DNA of 64,000 nucleotides. Origin: Hydrogenothermaceae bacterium. Lineage in GTDB: Bacteria; Aquificota; Aquificia; Aquificales; Hydrogenothermaceae. This document shows positions 28,678-40,776 of the stretch, piece after piece. Every line of letters begins with the position of its first letter. Position 1 is the first letter of the stretch. Both the position numbers and the translations under genes were made by a program. Under the pieces are notes generated by a model, which saw only the letters and a program-made list of their open reading frames with translations, was not told where the DNA came from and made no database searches. The stretch covers positions 356,924 through 420,923 of the forward strand of contig JAOABH010000003.1 in assembly GCA_026418455.1 (NCBI GenBank), given 5' to 3'.

Positions 28678-29439
28678 ATGTCCAGTTCAAGAATGGAAGT
28701 TAAAAATCTTAATTTTTACTATGCTGGAAATAAGCTTGCTCTGAAAAATATAACTCTTCCAGTGTATGATAAAAAAGTGACAGCTCTAATTGGACCTTCC
28801 GGTTGTGGTAAAACTACATTACTTAGATGTTTCAACAGGATGCACGATTTATATCCTGGAAATAGGTATGAAGGTGAGATACTTTTAGACGGCAAAAATA
28901 TTCTTGATAAAGATGTTGACCTTATGGAGTTAAGGACAAAAGTAGGAATGGTTTTTCAAAAGCCCACACCTTTCCCAATGTCTATATTTGATAACATAGC
29001 TTATGGACTTAAACTTCAAGGTATAAAAAATAAAACTGAACTTAAAGATAGAGTGGAGGAAGCTCTGAAAAATGCAGCTCTCTGGGAAGAGGTAAAAGAT
29101 AGATTAAATCAGTCTGCTTTCTCACTCTCCGGAGGACAGCAACAGAGGCTCTGTATAGCAAGGACAATAGCCGTTAAACCTGAGGTCGTATTATTTGATG
29201 AGCCAACATCAGCGTTAGACCCTATATCTACTTCAAAGATAGAGGAACTTATAGTAGAACTGAAAAAAGACCATACAATTGTGATTGTAACCCACAACAT
29301 GCAACAGGCTGCAAGGGTTTCTGATTACACAGCATTTATGTACCTGGGTGAGCTTATAGAGTTTGATTCAACAGATGTTATCTTTACAAAACCAAATAAG
29401 AAACTTACGGAAGACTATATCTCTGGAAGATTTGGATAA
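28678..29439 (+). CDS. pstB: Phosphate ABC transporter ATPase PstB
   Basis: 253 residues. Walker [11 protein letters not shown]-loop [23 protein letters not shown] signature [16 protein letters not shown], Walker [14 protein letters not shown] and H-loop VTHNM are all intact. It powers phosphate import. AAGGAGG lies 9 bases before ATG. The stop overlaps the start of the nucleotidyltransferase gene by one base. Confidence 0.98.
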   Translation: MSSSRMEVKNLNFYYAGNKLALKNITLPVYDKKVTALIGPSGCGKTTLLRCFNRMHDLYPGNRYEGEILLDGKNILDKDVDLMELRTKVGMVFQKPTPFPMSIFDNIAYGLKLQGIKNKTELKDRVEEALKNAALWEEVKDRLNQSAFSLSGGQQQRLCIARTIAVKPEVVLFDEPTSALDPISTSKIEELIVELKKDHTIVIVTHNMQQAARVSDYTAFMYLGELIEFDSTDVIFTKPNKKLTEDYISGRFG

Positions 29440-29726
29440 TGAGACTTTCAAATAGAGAAAAAGAGGCTCTAAAGGAAGTATTTAAGGATTTTAATGGAGA
29501 GCTCTATATATTTGGCTCAAGAACGGACAATTCTAAAAAAGGAGGAGATATAGATATTATAGTAAAACCTTCAGGTGATTTTAATTTTAATGATATCCTC
29601 AGACTTCAATCAAGATATTTCTCATTGATGGATACTGATATAGATATTATTTTATACGATGAAAATAATCCATTTGTTAAGGAAGTTATGAGAAATGCAG
29701 AAAGAGTTGATCTGTCAAGCTTATGA
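29439..29726 (+). CDS. Minimal nucleotidyltransferase domain protein (MntA-like)
   Basis: 95 residues. The motif YIFGSRTDNSKKGGDIDIIV is the GSx10DxD active site of the pol-beta superfamily, and a further acidic motif (DTDIDIILYD) lies near 70. Small proteins of this type act as antitoxins that modify HEPN toxins. It is inserted between pstB and phoU, where no such gene belongs in other pst operons. The start overlaps the pstB stop (TAATG). Confidence 0.85.
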   Translation: MRLSNREKEALKEVFKDFNGELYIFGSRTDNSKKGGDIDIIVKPSGDFNFNDILRLQSRYFSLMDTDIDIILYDENNPFVKEVMRNAERVDLSSL

Positions 29727-29841
29727 AGATTTAAAAAAAGCATTAGAGTATATATACTCCTCTGTGGAAAATTTTAGTAAAATTTTTATCGAGGATTTCA
29801 AAAATATAGAAAGGTTTATGAAGGAGGAAATAAGATGTTAA
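29695..29841 (+). pseudogene. Truncated HEPN-type partner of the nucleotidyltransferase
   Basis: A 48-codon frame overlaps the 3' end of the nucleotidyltransferase gene. It starts MQKELICQAYEDLKKALEYI and ends FKNIERFMKEEIRC, resembling the N-terminal helices of HEPN/HI0074-type partner proteins, which normally run 110-140 residues. The catalytic R-x4-6-H region is missing: the frame ends inside the phoU start. It is best read as a remnant, though a functional short peptide cannot be excluded. Confidence 0.5.
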
Positions 29842-30494
29842 TTGAACCAAGACTTAGAGAAATAAGAGAAAGACTTTTAAAGATGGCAGAGATTGCAGAA
29901 AATATGATAGATAATGCTGTAAAATCAATTGTGGAACACAATCCAGAATATCTTAAATATATAGAGGAAAATGAAGATGTTATAGACACAATGGAAGTAG
30001 AAAACGAGAGTTTTATAATCACAACTATGGCAAGGTATCAACCGGAAGCTAAATACCTTCGAATACTTGCTATGGATCTGTTTGTAAATAGAGACCTTGA
30101 AAGGATAGGAGACCACGCAGAAAATATAAAAGAACATGCAGAGTCTATTTTACAAAAACCAAAGATAAAAGAGTATGTTGATCTTCCAGTAATGTCAGAA
30201 TTAACAGTAAATATGCTTAAAGATGCTATAAAAGCATTCTCAGAGATGGATACAGAACTTGCAAGAGATGTTATAAAAAGAGATGATAAGATTGATGCAC
30301 TTGAAGAACAAATAATAAGAGAGTTATACACATATATGGTGGAAGACCCGTCTACTATAAAGGTGGCTTTAAGACTTATAGATGTGGTTAAAAATATTGA
30401 GAGAGTGGCAGATATAGCAACTAACCTTGCAGAAGAAGTTATATATATGAAAGAAGGTAAGATGTTAAGACACCAGGAGGTAGATGAAGATTAA
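29835..30494 (+). CDS. phoU: Phosphate transport regulator PhoU
   Basis: 219 residues, all helical, with two PhoU three-helix repeats. Each has the metal-binding acidic motif (NRDLERIGDHAENI near 85 and VKNIERVADIATNLAEEVIY near 190). PhoU links PstSCAB activity to the PhoR kinase. AAGGAGG is 8 bases before ATG. It overlaps phoR by 11 bases. Confidence 0.95.
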   Translation: MLIEPRLREIRERLLKMAEIAENMIDNAVKSIVEHNPEYLKYIEENEDVIDTMEVENESFIITTMARYQPEAKYLRILAMDLFVNRDLERIGDHAENIKEHAESILQKPKIKEYVDLPVMSELTVNMLKDAIKAFSEMDTELARDVIKRDDKIDALEEQIIRELYTYMVEDPSTIKVALRLIDVVKNIERVADIATNLAEEVIYMKEGKMLRHQEVDED

Positions 30495-31485
30495 AGATAA
30501 CACAAAACATATACTTATAAAATTTTTAGACTATCTGAAAGAAGGAATTATAGTAGTTGATGGAGATAAAAATATTGAGTTTATAAATAGTTATGCTTCC
30601 TCATTTTTTAAAGAAAATCCTGTTGGAAAACATTTTACCGAAGTGGTTAAAGATAGTTACCTTTACTCTCTGATATCTTATGAAGATAAAAAGGATAGAA
30701 AAGTGGAAGTAGAGATAGAAGATAAAAAGTATCTTGTAAATATCTACTATATAGAAAACAAAAAGATAATACACCTTCAAGATATAACACCTTTTGAGGT
30801 TTATAAACAGGCAAAAAAAGATTTTGTATCAAATGTATCCCACGAGCTAAAAACACCAATATCAGTGTTAAAATCTGTTATGGAAACTTTAGAGACAGAA
30901 CAAGACCCACATATGATAAAAAAGTTTATAGAGATGGCTCAAAAGAGAATTAATCAGATGGATAATTTAGTCCAAGATTTACTTATACTTGCAAAACTTG
31001 AATCAAAAGAGGAAAAAATACAGAAACAAGCTGTAAAAATACATCAGTTAATTGACTCAATATTTGAAGATTTAAGACACCTTACAGAAGAGAAAAATGT
31101 AAAACTGTATAATGAAACGCCGGATAACTACACTGTATATGTGGACGAACAAAAATTTATAATAGCCCTTAAAAATCTTGTTGAAAATGCTATTAAGTAT
31201 AATAAAACAGAGGGATTAGTCAAGGTTTACAGTTATCAACAGGATAACAGTGATATAATAGTGGTAGAAGACACAGGTATAGGCATTCCTAAGGAATCAA
31301 TTCCGCTGATATTTGAGAGATTTTACAGAGTAGATAAATCAAGAAGTAGGAATATAGGTGGGACTGGATTAGGACTTTCAATAGTTAAACATATAATAGA
31401 AGCTCATAAAGGAAAAGTTTGGGTAGAAAGTCAGTATGGCACCGGCTCAAAATTCTATATAAAATTACCCGTAGAAAAAATTTAG
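30484..31485 (+). CDS. phoR: Phosphate-sensing histidine kinase PhoR-like
   Basis: 333 residues: a PAS-like domain at about 10-100, HisKA with the phosphorylated His in FVSNVSHELKTPISVL, and an HATPase_c domain (N box ALKNLVENAIKYNKTEG, G1 EDTGIGIP, G2 GGTGLGLSIVKHI). There is no clear membrane span, unlike E. coli PhoR, so it may be soluble or held through PhoU. The expected response regulator phoB is not in the neighbourhood. Confidence 0.88.
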   Translation: MKIKDNTKHILIKFLDYLKEGIIVVDGDKNIEFINSYASSFFKENPVGKHFTEVVKDSYLYSLISYEDKKDRKVEVEIEDKKYLVNIYYIENKKIIHLQDITPFEVYKQAKKDFVSNVSHELKTPISVLKSVMETLETEQDPHMIKKFIEMAQKRINQMDNLVQDLLILAKLESKEEKIQKQAVKIHQLIDSIFEDLRHLTEEKNVKLYNETPDNYTVYVDEQKFIIALKNLVENAIKYNKTEGLVKVYSYQQDNSDIIVVEDTGIGIPKESIPLIFERFYRVDKSRSRNIGGTGLGLSIVKHIIEAHKGKVWVESQYGTGSKFYIKLPVEKI

Positions 31486-31497
31486 GAGATATAGCAG

Positions 31498-31683
31498 ATG
31501 ATCCAGATTGACGAAGAAACACTTTACAAAATAGTAAAAAAAGCTGTTAAGGAAGCGTTAGAGGAAGAGAAGAATAAGAAGAAAAATCTTAAGAAAAAGC
31601 CTAAGGATATTAATGATATATTTCCAATCGTTTCTTCTGAAATTTTTACTCCTTTAAAGCGGGAAGAAATTTATGAAAGGTAA
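31498..31683 (+). CDS. Small Lys/Glu-rich protein, possible orphan antitoxin
   Basis: 61 residues, starting MIQIDEETLYKIVKKAVKEA and ending PLKREEIYER, with a good AGGAG RBS. No family is recognised with certainty. Size, charge and a helical N-terminus fit a VapB-like antitoxin. An overlapping ATG at 31673 begins MKGNIFVGA, like the start of a PIN-domain toxin, but that frame runs straight into the 3' end of the rad50-like gene without PIN motifs. A toxin may have been lost there. Confidence 0.5.
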   Translation: MIQIDEETLYKIVKKAVKEALEEEKNKKKNLKKKPKDINDIFPIVSSEIFTPLKREEIYER

Positions 31684-31699
31684 TATTTTTGTAGGAGCT

Positions 31700-34351
31700 T
31701 TACACCTGCTTCACGACCCCCATATCAACTTTGTATATACTGTCTGCCCTGTCCTCTACTTCTTCATCATGGGTCACAATTATCAGCTGTTTTACAAAGT
31801 TCTGTTCTTTCAAATCTCCCAATATATCTATTAGCTCTCTTCTACGATATTTATCCATAAATATTCCCGGTTCATCTAAGATAAGAAAGTCAGATTTGTA
31901 ATTTAGAAGTTTTGAGATTGCAAATCTTAAAGCCAATGCTAAGGCTATTCTCTGCCCACCACTTAATGCATCTACTTCTGTCGGTTCTGAAACTCCAACT
32001 TCATTGATAGATAGAAGTATTGAGTAATCATCATCAAATTTAAGTCCGGAGAAATGAGAAAATCCAAACCTACTAAATATATTTTCCGTTATTTTTGGTA
32101 AACTATATAGAGCATTATCCTTTATCAGTTTATTGACCTTCGTTAGAGCATTTATAACTTTTTCATACTGCCATAACTTGTTTTTAAGATCCTCTATTTC
32201 TTTGTTTATTCTTTCTACTTTTTCAATAGCTTCATCTATATATTTAAGTTTTGTATTAATCTCTGATCTATATTCTAAAAGTTTTATCTTATCACCTTCT
32301 AAACTCTCTATCTCTTTATCTAACTTTTCTTTAAGAGTTGAAAGTTCTTCTTCATTCACAGATGAAACTTTCTCATAAAGGTTTTTTATCTCTAATCTTA
32401 CATCCTCTAACTCTCTTTTTTTATTTTCTATCTCATTAATAAATGAGCTTTTTTCTTCAATCTTTTCCTTATGTTTAAAGTACAGACCTTCAATCTCTGA
32501 ATCTCTCTCTATCTGACTTTTAATATCTTCTTTAAAGGAGCTAACTTCATCTAAAGTTATATCTAACTGTGACAACTTAATGTTGAGTTCCTGTTTTATA
32601 TCTTCCAGATTTTTAGTATTATCCTCAAGTTGTTTTTTTACATTTTGTTTTATCAGAGTTTCATATCTTCCGTAGTCAGCTCTGTTTTCTTTTATAAATT
32701 TCTCTATCTCTTCTTTCTGTTTTTTAAGTTCATCTAATTTTGATACAGCATGGGTTAATGCAGCTAAACTTCCTTTACGTTTTGATAACTGACTATTTTT
32801 TTCTTTGTATATCTCAAAAAGCTGTTTAAACTCCTGAAGTTTCTCTTTTATCTCTTCCTGTTTTTTAAGTTCATTTTCAATTTCTTTCTGTTTATCTTTT
32901 AAAACTTTCCACTCTTCTCTTTTTTTCTCTACAAACTCTTCTACATCTTTTAATAAACTCTCTTTTTCGTGTTGTTTTATTGGTCTGTTGCAGGTAGGAC
33001 ATACTCCTTCTAATGCTGATATCTTTTGAATCTTTTCACGCTCTAATTTCCCTTCCGTCTCTATTGCTGATATTCTGTTTAATACATCTTCCTTTTCTTT
33101 TTGAAGCTCTCTGGATTTAATAATATTTTGATTTATATGTTCATCAACCATATGTGGATTGAGTTTTAGCATCTGAAATTTTTTATTATAATTTTGTGTA
33201 AGGTCCTCTGCTATTGACAGCATTTTTTGTTGTAGCTGATTTAAATCTTGTGATAGTTGATCTATTGTGGATTTTATCTGATCTATCTCTCCCTGTTTTT
33301 TACTTAAAGTCTCTATCTGATTTGATATATTTTCAAAATTTTTCTCATTCTGTTTAAAAGTCTCTGCAGTATCTTTAAATCTGTCTATGAAATCAGTATC
33401 TTCTTTTAGATTTTTTATTTTTTCTTCTAATGAGCTTTTCTGTATCTGTAGTTTCTCTATATCTGACACCAGATTTAACTTTTCTTTCAAGGCTATAAAA
33501 TTTTTATATTTTCTTTCTACCTCTTCAAAATTTCTTTCTATCTGCTGTATCTCTTCTAATTTTTTTGATAATGTCTCTATATCGGCTTCTAACATAGCCA
33601 TTAACTTTTCTTTTGATAATTTCTGATTTCTTGCTATCTCTAACTCTTTCAGTTTATCTGATATTGATTGAAGGCTACTTTTCTTTTCTTTTATACTGTT
33701 TTCCAATGTTTTTATACTTTCTTCAACAGAGGATAGCTCTTTTTCAAGTTTTGATTTTTCTTCTTTAAGTTGATTTAGATCCACTTTTTGTGATTCAAGG
33801 TCTTCAACTTTGGTTTTTACATATTTGTGGTTTTCTGAATACTGTTTTATAACTCTCTGGTAATACTGTATTCCTAAAAGCTCTTCTATTGTTCTTTCTC
33901 TGTCTGCTGGTTTTAAATTAAGTAATCCTTCTATCTCTCCTTGCTTTACTACTGCCGATGTCTGAAATGTCCTAAGTGTTAGTCCGGTTATCTTTGGTAA
34001 TTCTTTGTCTAAATTTTTTTGATAAAATGGTAAAAACTGACCTCTCTCAAATTTGTAAAGTATGCTACTGCCACCGGATCCTCTCTTTGATATCTCCCTT
34101 ACAATCTTAAAAAGTCCGAGAGAGTTCTGAAATTCCAGTTCAACTAAAGCTTCTTTTTTACCCCACTTTACAAGGTCTTTTTTATTTCCTTTTGAGGATT
34201 TACCAAAAAGTGCAAACTGGATACCTTCTATTATGCTACTTTTTCCGGAGCCATTTTCTCCTATTATGGCTGTTATACCATTTTGGTTAAACTCTATTTC
34301 GCTATCATTATGTATCAAAAAGTTTCTTAATGTTAATTTTTTTAAAATCAT
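31700..34351 (-). CDS. Rad50/SbcC-like SMC-type ATPase
   Basis: 883 residues. Walker A IGENGSGKSSIIEGIQFALF is at the N-terminus, followed by a very long coiled coil interrupted at about 450 by the zinc hook CPTCNRPI. A second coiled coil leads to the C-terminal signature LSGGQRIALALALRFA and Walker B FLILDEPGIFMDK. Rad50/SbcC works with the Mre11/SbcD nuclease in double-strand break repair; no mre11 gene is adjacent. Downstream of the thiamine-binding protein gene, overlapping it by 4 bases. Confidence 0.93.
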   Translation of the reverse strand: MILKKLTLRNFLIHNDSEIEFNQNGITAIIGENGSGKSSIIEGIQFALFGKSSKGNKKDLVKWGKKEALVELEFQNSLGLFKIVREISKRGSGGSSILYKFERGQFLPFYQKNLDKELPKITGLTLRTFQTSAVVKQGEIEGLLNLKPADRERTIEELLGIQYYQRVIKQYSENHKYVKTKVEDLESQKVDLNQLKEEKSKLEKELSSVEESIKTLENSIKEKKSSLQSISDKLKELEIARNQKLSKEKLMAMLEADIETLSKKLEEIQQIERNFEEVERKYKNFIALKEKLNLVSDIEKLQIQKSSLEEKIKNLKEDTDFIDRFKDTAETFKQNEKNFENISNQIETLSKKQGEIDQIKSTIDQLSQDLNQLQQKMLSIAEDLTQNYNKKFQMLKLNPHMVDEHINQNIIKSRELQKEKEDVLNRISAIETEGKLEREKIQKISALEGVCPTCNRPIKQHEKESLLKDVEEFVEKKREEWKVLKDKQKEIENELKKQEEIKEKLQEFKQLFEIYKEKNSQLSKRKGSLAALTHAVSKLDELKKQKEEIEKFIKENRADYGRYETLIKQNVKKQLEDNTKNLEDIKQELNIKLSQLDITLDEVSSFKEDIKSQIERDSEIEGLYFKHKEKIEEKSSFINEIENKKRELEDVRLEIKNLYEKVSSVNEEELSTLKEKLDKEIESLEGDKIKLLEYRSEINTKLKYIDEAIEKVERINKEIEDLKNKLWQYEKVINALTKVNKLIKDNALYSLPKITENIFSRFGFSHFSGLKFDDDYSILLSINEVGVSEPTEVDALSGGQRIALALALRFAISKLLNYKSDFLILDEPGIFMDKYRRRELIDILGDLKEQNFVKQLIIVTHDEEVEDRADSIYKVDMGVVKQV

Positions 34352-34662
34352 TTACTTACTTCCTTACCTAACCTGTTTTCCACAGATTTTATCTTACCTT
34401 CCAATCTTCCAGATTTACCTTTTCTTATATCCATCTTTATTGCTGTATAAACTCTATTACAATCCGGCTCAAGTTGTTTGTAAGCTCTATTGATTATATC
34501 AAGAGCTTCTTCCATAGTTTCAACTTCAAAAACAGTTCCCATCGGTGTAAGTCTGTAAGGAACGCCGGATTTATCTATCATATCTATAATTCTACTTACA
34601 TACTGACTTACACTTTCACCTTTATCTGTCGGAAACATAGAGAACTCAACTAAAAAGGACAT
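34348..34662 (-). CDS. Thiamine-binding (MTH1187/UPF0045) family protein
   Basis: 104 residues. FLVEFSMFPTDKGESVSQYV, YRLTPMGTVFEVETMEEALD and the C-terminal GRLEGKIKSVENRLGKEV match the small ferredoxin-like MTH1187 family. Members form tetramers, and some bind thiamine in the cytoplasm; their role is not firmly settled. AGGAGG is 8 bases before ATG. The 3' end overlaps the rad50-like gene. Confidence 0.9.
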   Translation of the reverse strand: MSFLVEFSMFPTDKGESVSQYVSRIIDMIDKSGVPYRLTPMGTVFEVETMEEALDIINRAYKQLEPDCNRVYTAIKMDIRKGKSGRLEGKIKSVENRLGKEVSK

Positions 34663-34683
34663 TCTTTTACCTCCTGGAATTTT

Positions 34684-35223
34684 TTAAAAAATCTCAGAAA
34701 TATCAAATTTCAAATCAATTATCTCTGATAAGATTTCTCCTTTTACTACCGCTTTGGATAAAGTTATAAAATTGGTAGTTTCATTTTTGAGTATCTCAAC
34801 ACTTTTTACCTTTGGATCAACTATCCAATACTCCTTAACTCTTGCTTTTAGATATATCTCTTTTTTTTCTACCAAATCATAATAAGCTGTTGATGGAGAT
34901 AGAATCTCTATTACAACATCCGGAGCACCTTCTATAAATTTTTGTTTAATTTTATATTCATTTTCTTTAAGTATAACCACTATATCAGGCTGGAAAACAT
35001 TATAACTGTCTATTAAAACATCTATGGGAGAATAGAAAACAAAACCTTTTCCTGTCTGTTCTATATTTTTGTAAAGTATAAAAACCAATTTTTTTGATAC
35101 TTGCTGATGTTTTATCTCCGGAGCAGGTGCCATAATCAGTTCTCCATTTATAAGTTGATAGTTGCTACCTTCTGGTAAATTCAAATAATCTTCAAATGTA
35201 TATTTTTTTTCTAATATCTCCAT
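34684..35223 (-). CDS. Uma2 family (DUF820) restriction-endonuclease-like protein
   Basis: About 179 residues. YTFEDYLNLPEGSNYQLING opens the family, and the PD-(D/E)XK-like core is visible in FQPDIVVI, APDVVIEILSPST and VKEYWIVDP. These proteins are common in cyanobacteria and thermophiles; their activity is unproven. I prefer the ATG at 35223, 8 bases after AAGG, over a GTG at 35232 that leaves no spacing. A second, distant copy occurs at 56660. Confidence 0.85.
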   Translation of the reverse strand: MEILEKKYTFEDYLNLPEGSNYQLINGELIMAPAPEIKHQQVSKKLVFILYKNIEQTGKGFVFYSPIDVLIDSYNVFQPDIVVILKENEYKIKQKFIEGAPDVVIEILSPSTAYYDLVEKKEIYLKARVKEYWIVDPKVKSVEILKNETTNFITLSKAVVKGEILSEIIDLKFDISEIF

Positions 35224-35304
35224 TATCATCACCTTAGGATATAAAACATGGTAAAATTATAATACTTAAATTTTATCAGATTTCAATCACTTCGGAGGAA
35301 AATA

Positions 35305-38815
<3,511 letters not shown>

Positions 38816-38819
38816 ATTT

Positions 38820-38843
38820 AAAGGGGGCTTTGCCCCCTTTTTT
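38820..38843. terminator. Intrinsic terminator between gyrB and glnA
   Basis: AAAGGGGGC, three T, GCCCCCTTT then three more T: a 9-bp stem and T tract just after the gyrB stop. It also lies just past the glnA stop on the other strand and may serve both, though the T tract favours plus-strand termination. Confidence 0.85.
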
Positions 38844-38844
38844 A

Positions 38845-40269
38845 TTAAACGTCAAAGTATAACTCAAACTCTTTTGGATGTGGTATTAATCTTATTGCAT
38901 CAACTTCAGCCTGCTTAGTTTCAATCCACATAGAGATAAAGTCTAAATCCATAACACCGCCTTTAAGTAAAAACTCGTTATCAGCTTTTAGAGAGTCTAT
39001 AGCCTCTTGTAATGATCCAGGAGTTTGTGGAACATTTGCAAGCTCTTCTGGTGGTAAAGAGTATATATCTTTATCAAGAGGTTCTCCTGGATGTATTCTG
39101 TTTTCTATACCGTCTATAGCAGCCATTAATAAAGCTGTAAATGTTAGATATGGGTTAGAAGATGCATCAGGGAATCTTACTTCTATTCTCTTAGCTTTAG
39201 GTGAGTGAACGATAGGTATTCTTATAGCTGCTGATCTGTTTCTTGCAGAGTATGCAAGTCTTACAGGAGCTTCAAATCCTGGAACAAGTCTGTGGTAAGA
39301 GTTAGTTGTAGGGTTAGAGAAAGCAGCTATTGCTTTTGCATGTTTAATTATTCCACCGATAGCATATAGAGCAATATCAGATAATCCTGCATAACCGTTT
39401 CCTGCAAAGAGGTTATTTGAGCCACTCCATATGGAAAAGTGAACGTGCATACCAGAGCCGTTATCTCCAGCTATAGGTTTAGGCATAAATGTAACAAATT
39501 TACCGTATCTGTATCCTACATTTCTAAGAACATATTTATATTTTAGTATGTTATCTCCTGAGCCAATTATATCAGAAAATCTGAAGTTAATCTCTCCTTG
39601 TCCTGCAGTTGCAACTTCATGGTGTTCTCTTTCTACGGTTATTCCTACTTCTTCAAGAGTTTTTACCATCTCCATTCTAATGTGGTGAGTTTTGTCTAAT
39701 GGAGATACTGGGAAGTATCCTCTTTTGTAAGGTATTTTATATCCAAGGTTTGGATTTTCTTCTCTTGAAGTGTTCCACCAAGCTTCTTCAGAATCAACTT
39801 GATAGTAAGAATGGTTTGGACCTGTGCTAAATCTTATATCATCGAATATGAAAAATTCAGCTTCCGGACCAAAGTAAGCTACATCACCAATTCCTGTAGA
39901 TTTCAGATATTCAAGAGCTTTTTTTGCTATCTGTCTTGGGTCTCTTGAGTATGGCTCTCTTGTAACAGGATCTACAACATCACATATTAATGACAGTGTA
40001 GGCTCATCTATAAATGGGTCTATAAATGCAGTCTTTGGGTCTGGAATTAGAGCCATATCTGACTCTTGGATACCTTTCCACCCTCTTATTGAAGAGCCAT
40101 CAAAAGGTATTCCATTTTCAAAAGACTCTTTTGAAAACTCATGGGTTGGAATTGTGAGATGTTGCCACTGACCAAATGGATCAACAAACTTAAAATCAAC
40201 GAAAGTTATCCCTTTTTCAGAGATAACTCTTAAAACATCATCTGCTGTTTGGCATTGAATCATAGCCAT
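38845..40269 (-). CDS. glnA: Glutamine synthetase type I
   Basis: 474 residues. It has IPFDGSSIRGWKGIQESDM, AYFGPEAEFFIFDD, GSGMHVHFSIW (metal and ammonia site), NPTTNSYHRLVPGFEAPVRL and the C-terminal DKDIYSLPPEEL, whose Tyr is the adenylylation site in type I-beta enzymes. It makes glutamine from glutamate, ammonia and ATP. It lies downstream of glnB and is probably read from the sigma-54 promoter there. Confidence 0.98.
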   Translation of the reverse strand: MAMIQCQTADDVLRVISEKGITFVDFKFVDPFGQWQHLTIPTHEFSKESFENGIPFDGSSIRGWKGIQESDMALIPDPKTAFIDPFIDEPTLSLICDVVDPVTREPYSRDPRQIAKKALEYLKSTGIGDVAYFGPEAEFFIFDDIRFSTGPNHSYYQVDSEEAWWNTSREENPNLGYKIPYKRGYFPVSPLDKTHHIRMEMVKTLEEVGITVEREHHEVATAGQGEINFRFSDIIGSGDNILKYKYVLRNVGYRYGKFVTFMPKPIAGDNGSGMHVHFSIWSGSNNLFAGNGYAGLSDIALYAIGGIIKHAKAIAAFSNPTTNSYHRLVPGFEAPVRLAYSARNRSAAIRIPIVHSPKAKRIEVRFPDASSNPYLTFTALLMAAIDGIENRIHPGEPLDKDIYSLPPEELANVPQTPGSLQEAIDSLKADNEFLLKGGVMDLDFISMWIETKQAEVDAIRLIPHPKEFELYFDV

Positions 40270-40293
40270 AAAAAACCTCCTTTAAAGAATTTT

Positions 40294-40707
<414 letters not shown>

Positions 40708-40726
40708 CTATTTAACAAAAACACTG

Positions 40727-40744
40727 TTGCACTATTTTTATGCA
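40727..40744. promoter_or_regulatory. NtrC-like enhancer site 1
   Basis: TTGCACTATTTTTATGCA is an imperfect palindrome (TGCAC at one end, ATGCA at the other) like NtrC sites (TGCAC-N7-GTGCA type). It lies about 53 bases upstream of the -24 element of glnB. An identical 18-mer occurs 32 bases further on. Confidence 0.65.
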
Positions 40745-40758
40745 ATATTGCAATTTGA

Positions 40759-40776
40759 TTGCACTATTTTTATGCA
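40759..40776. promoter_or_regulatory. NtrC-like enhancer site 2
   Basis: Exact second copy of the 18-mer, start-to-start distance 32 bases, about three helical turns, so both faces align. It overlaps the last bases of the aldehyde dehydrogenase gene. Confidence 0.65.
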
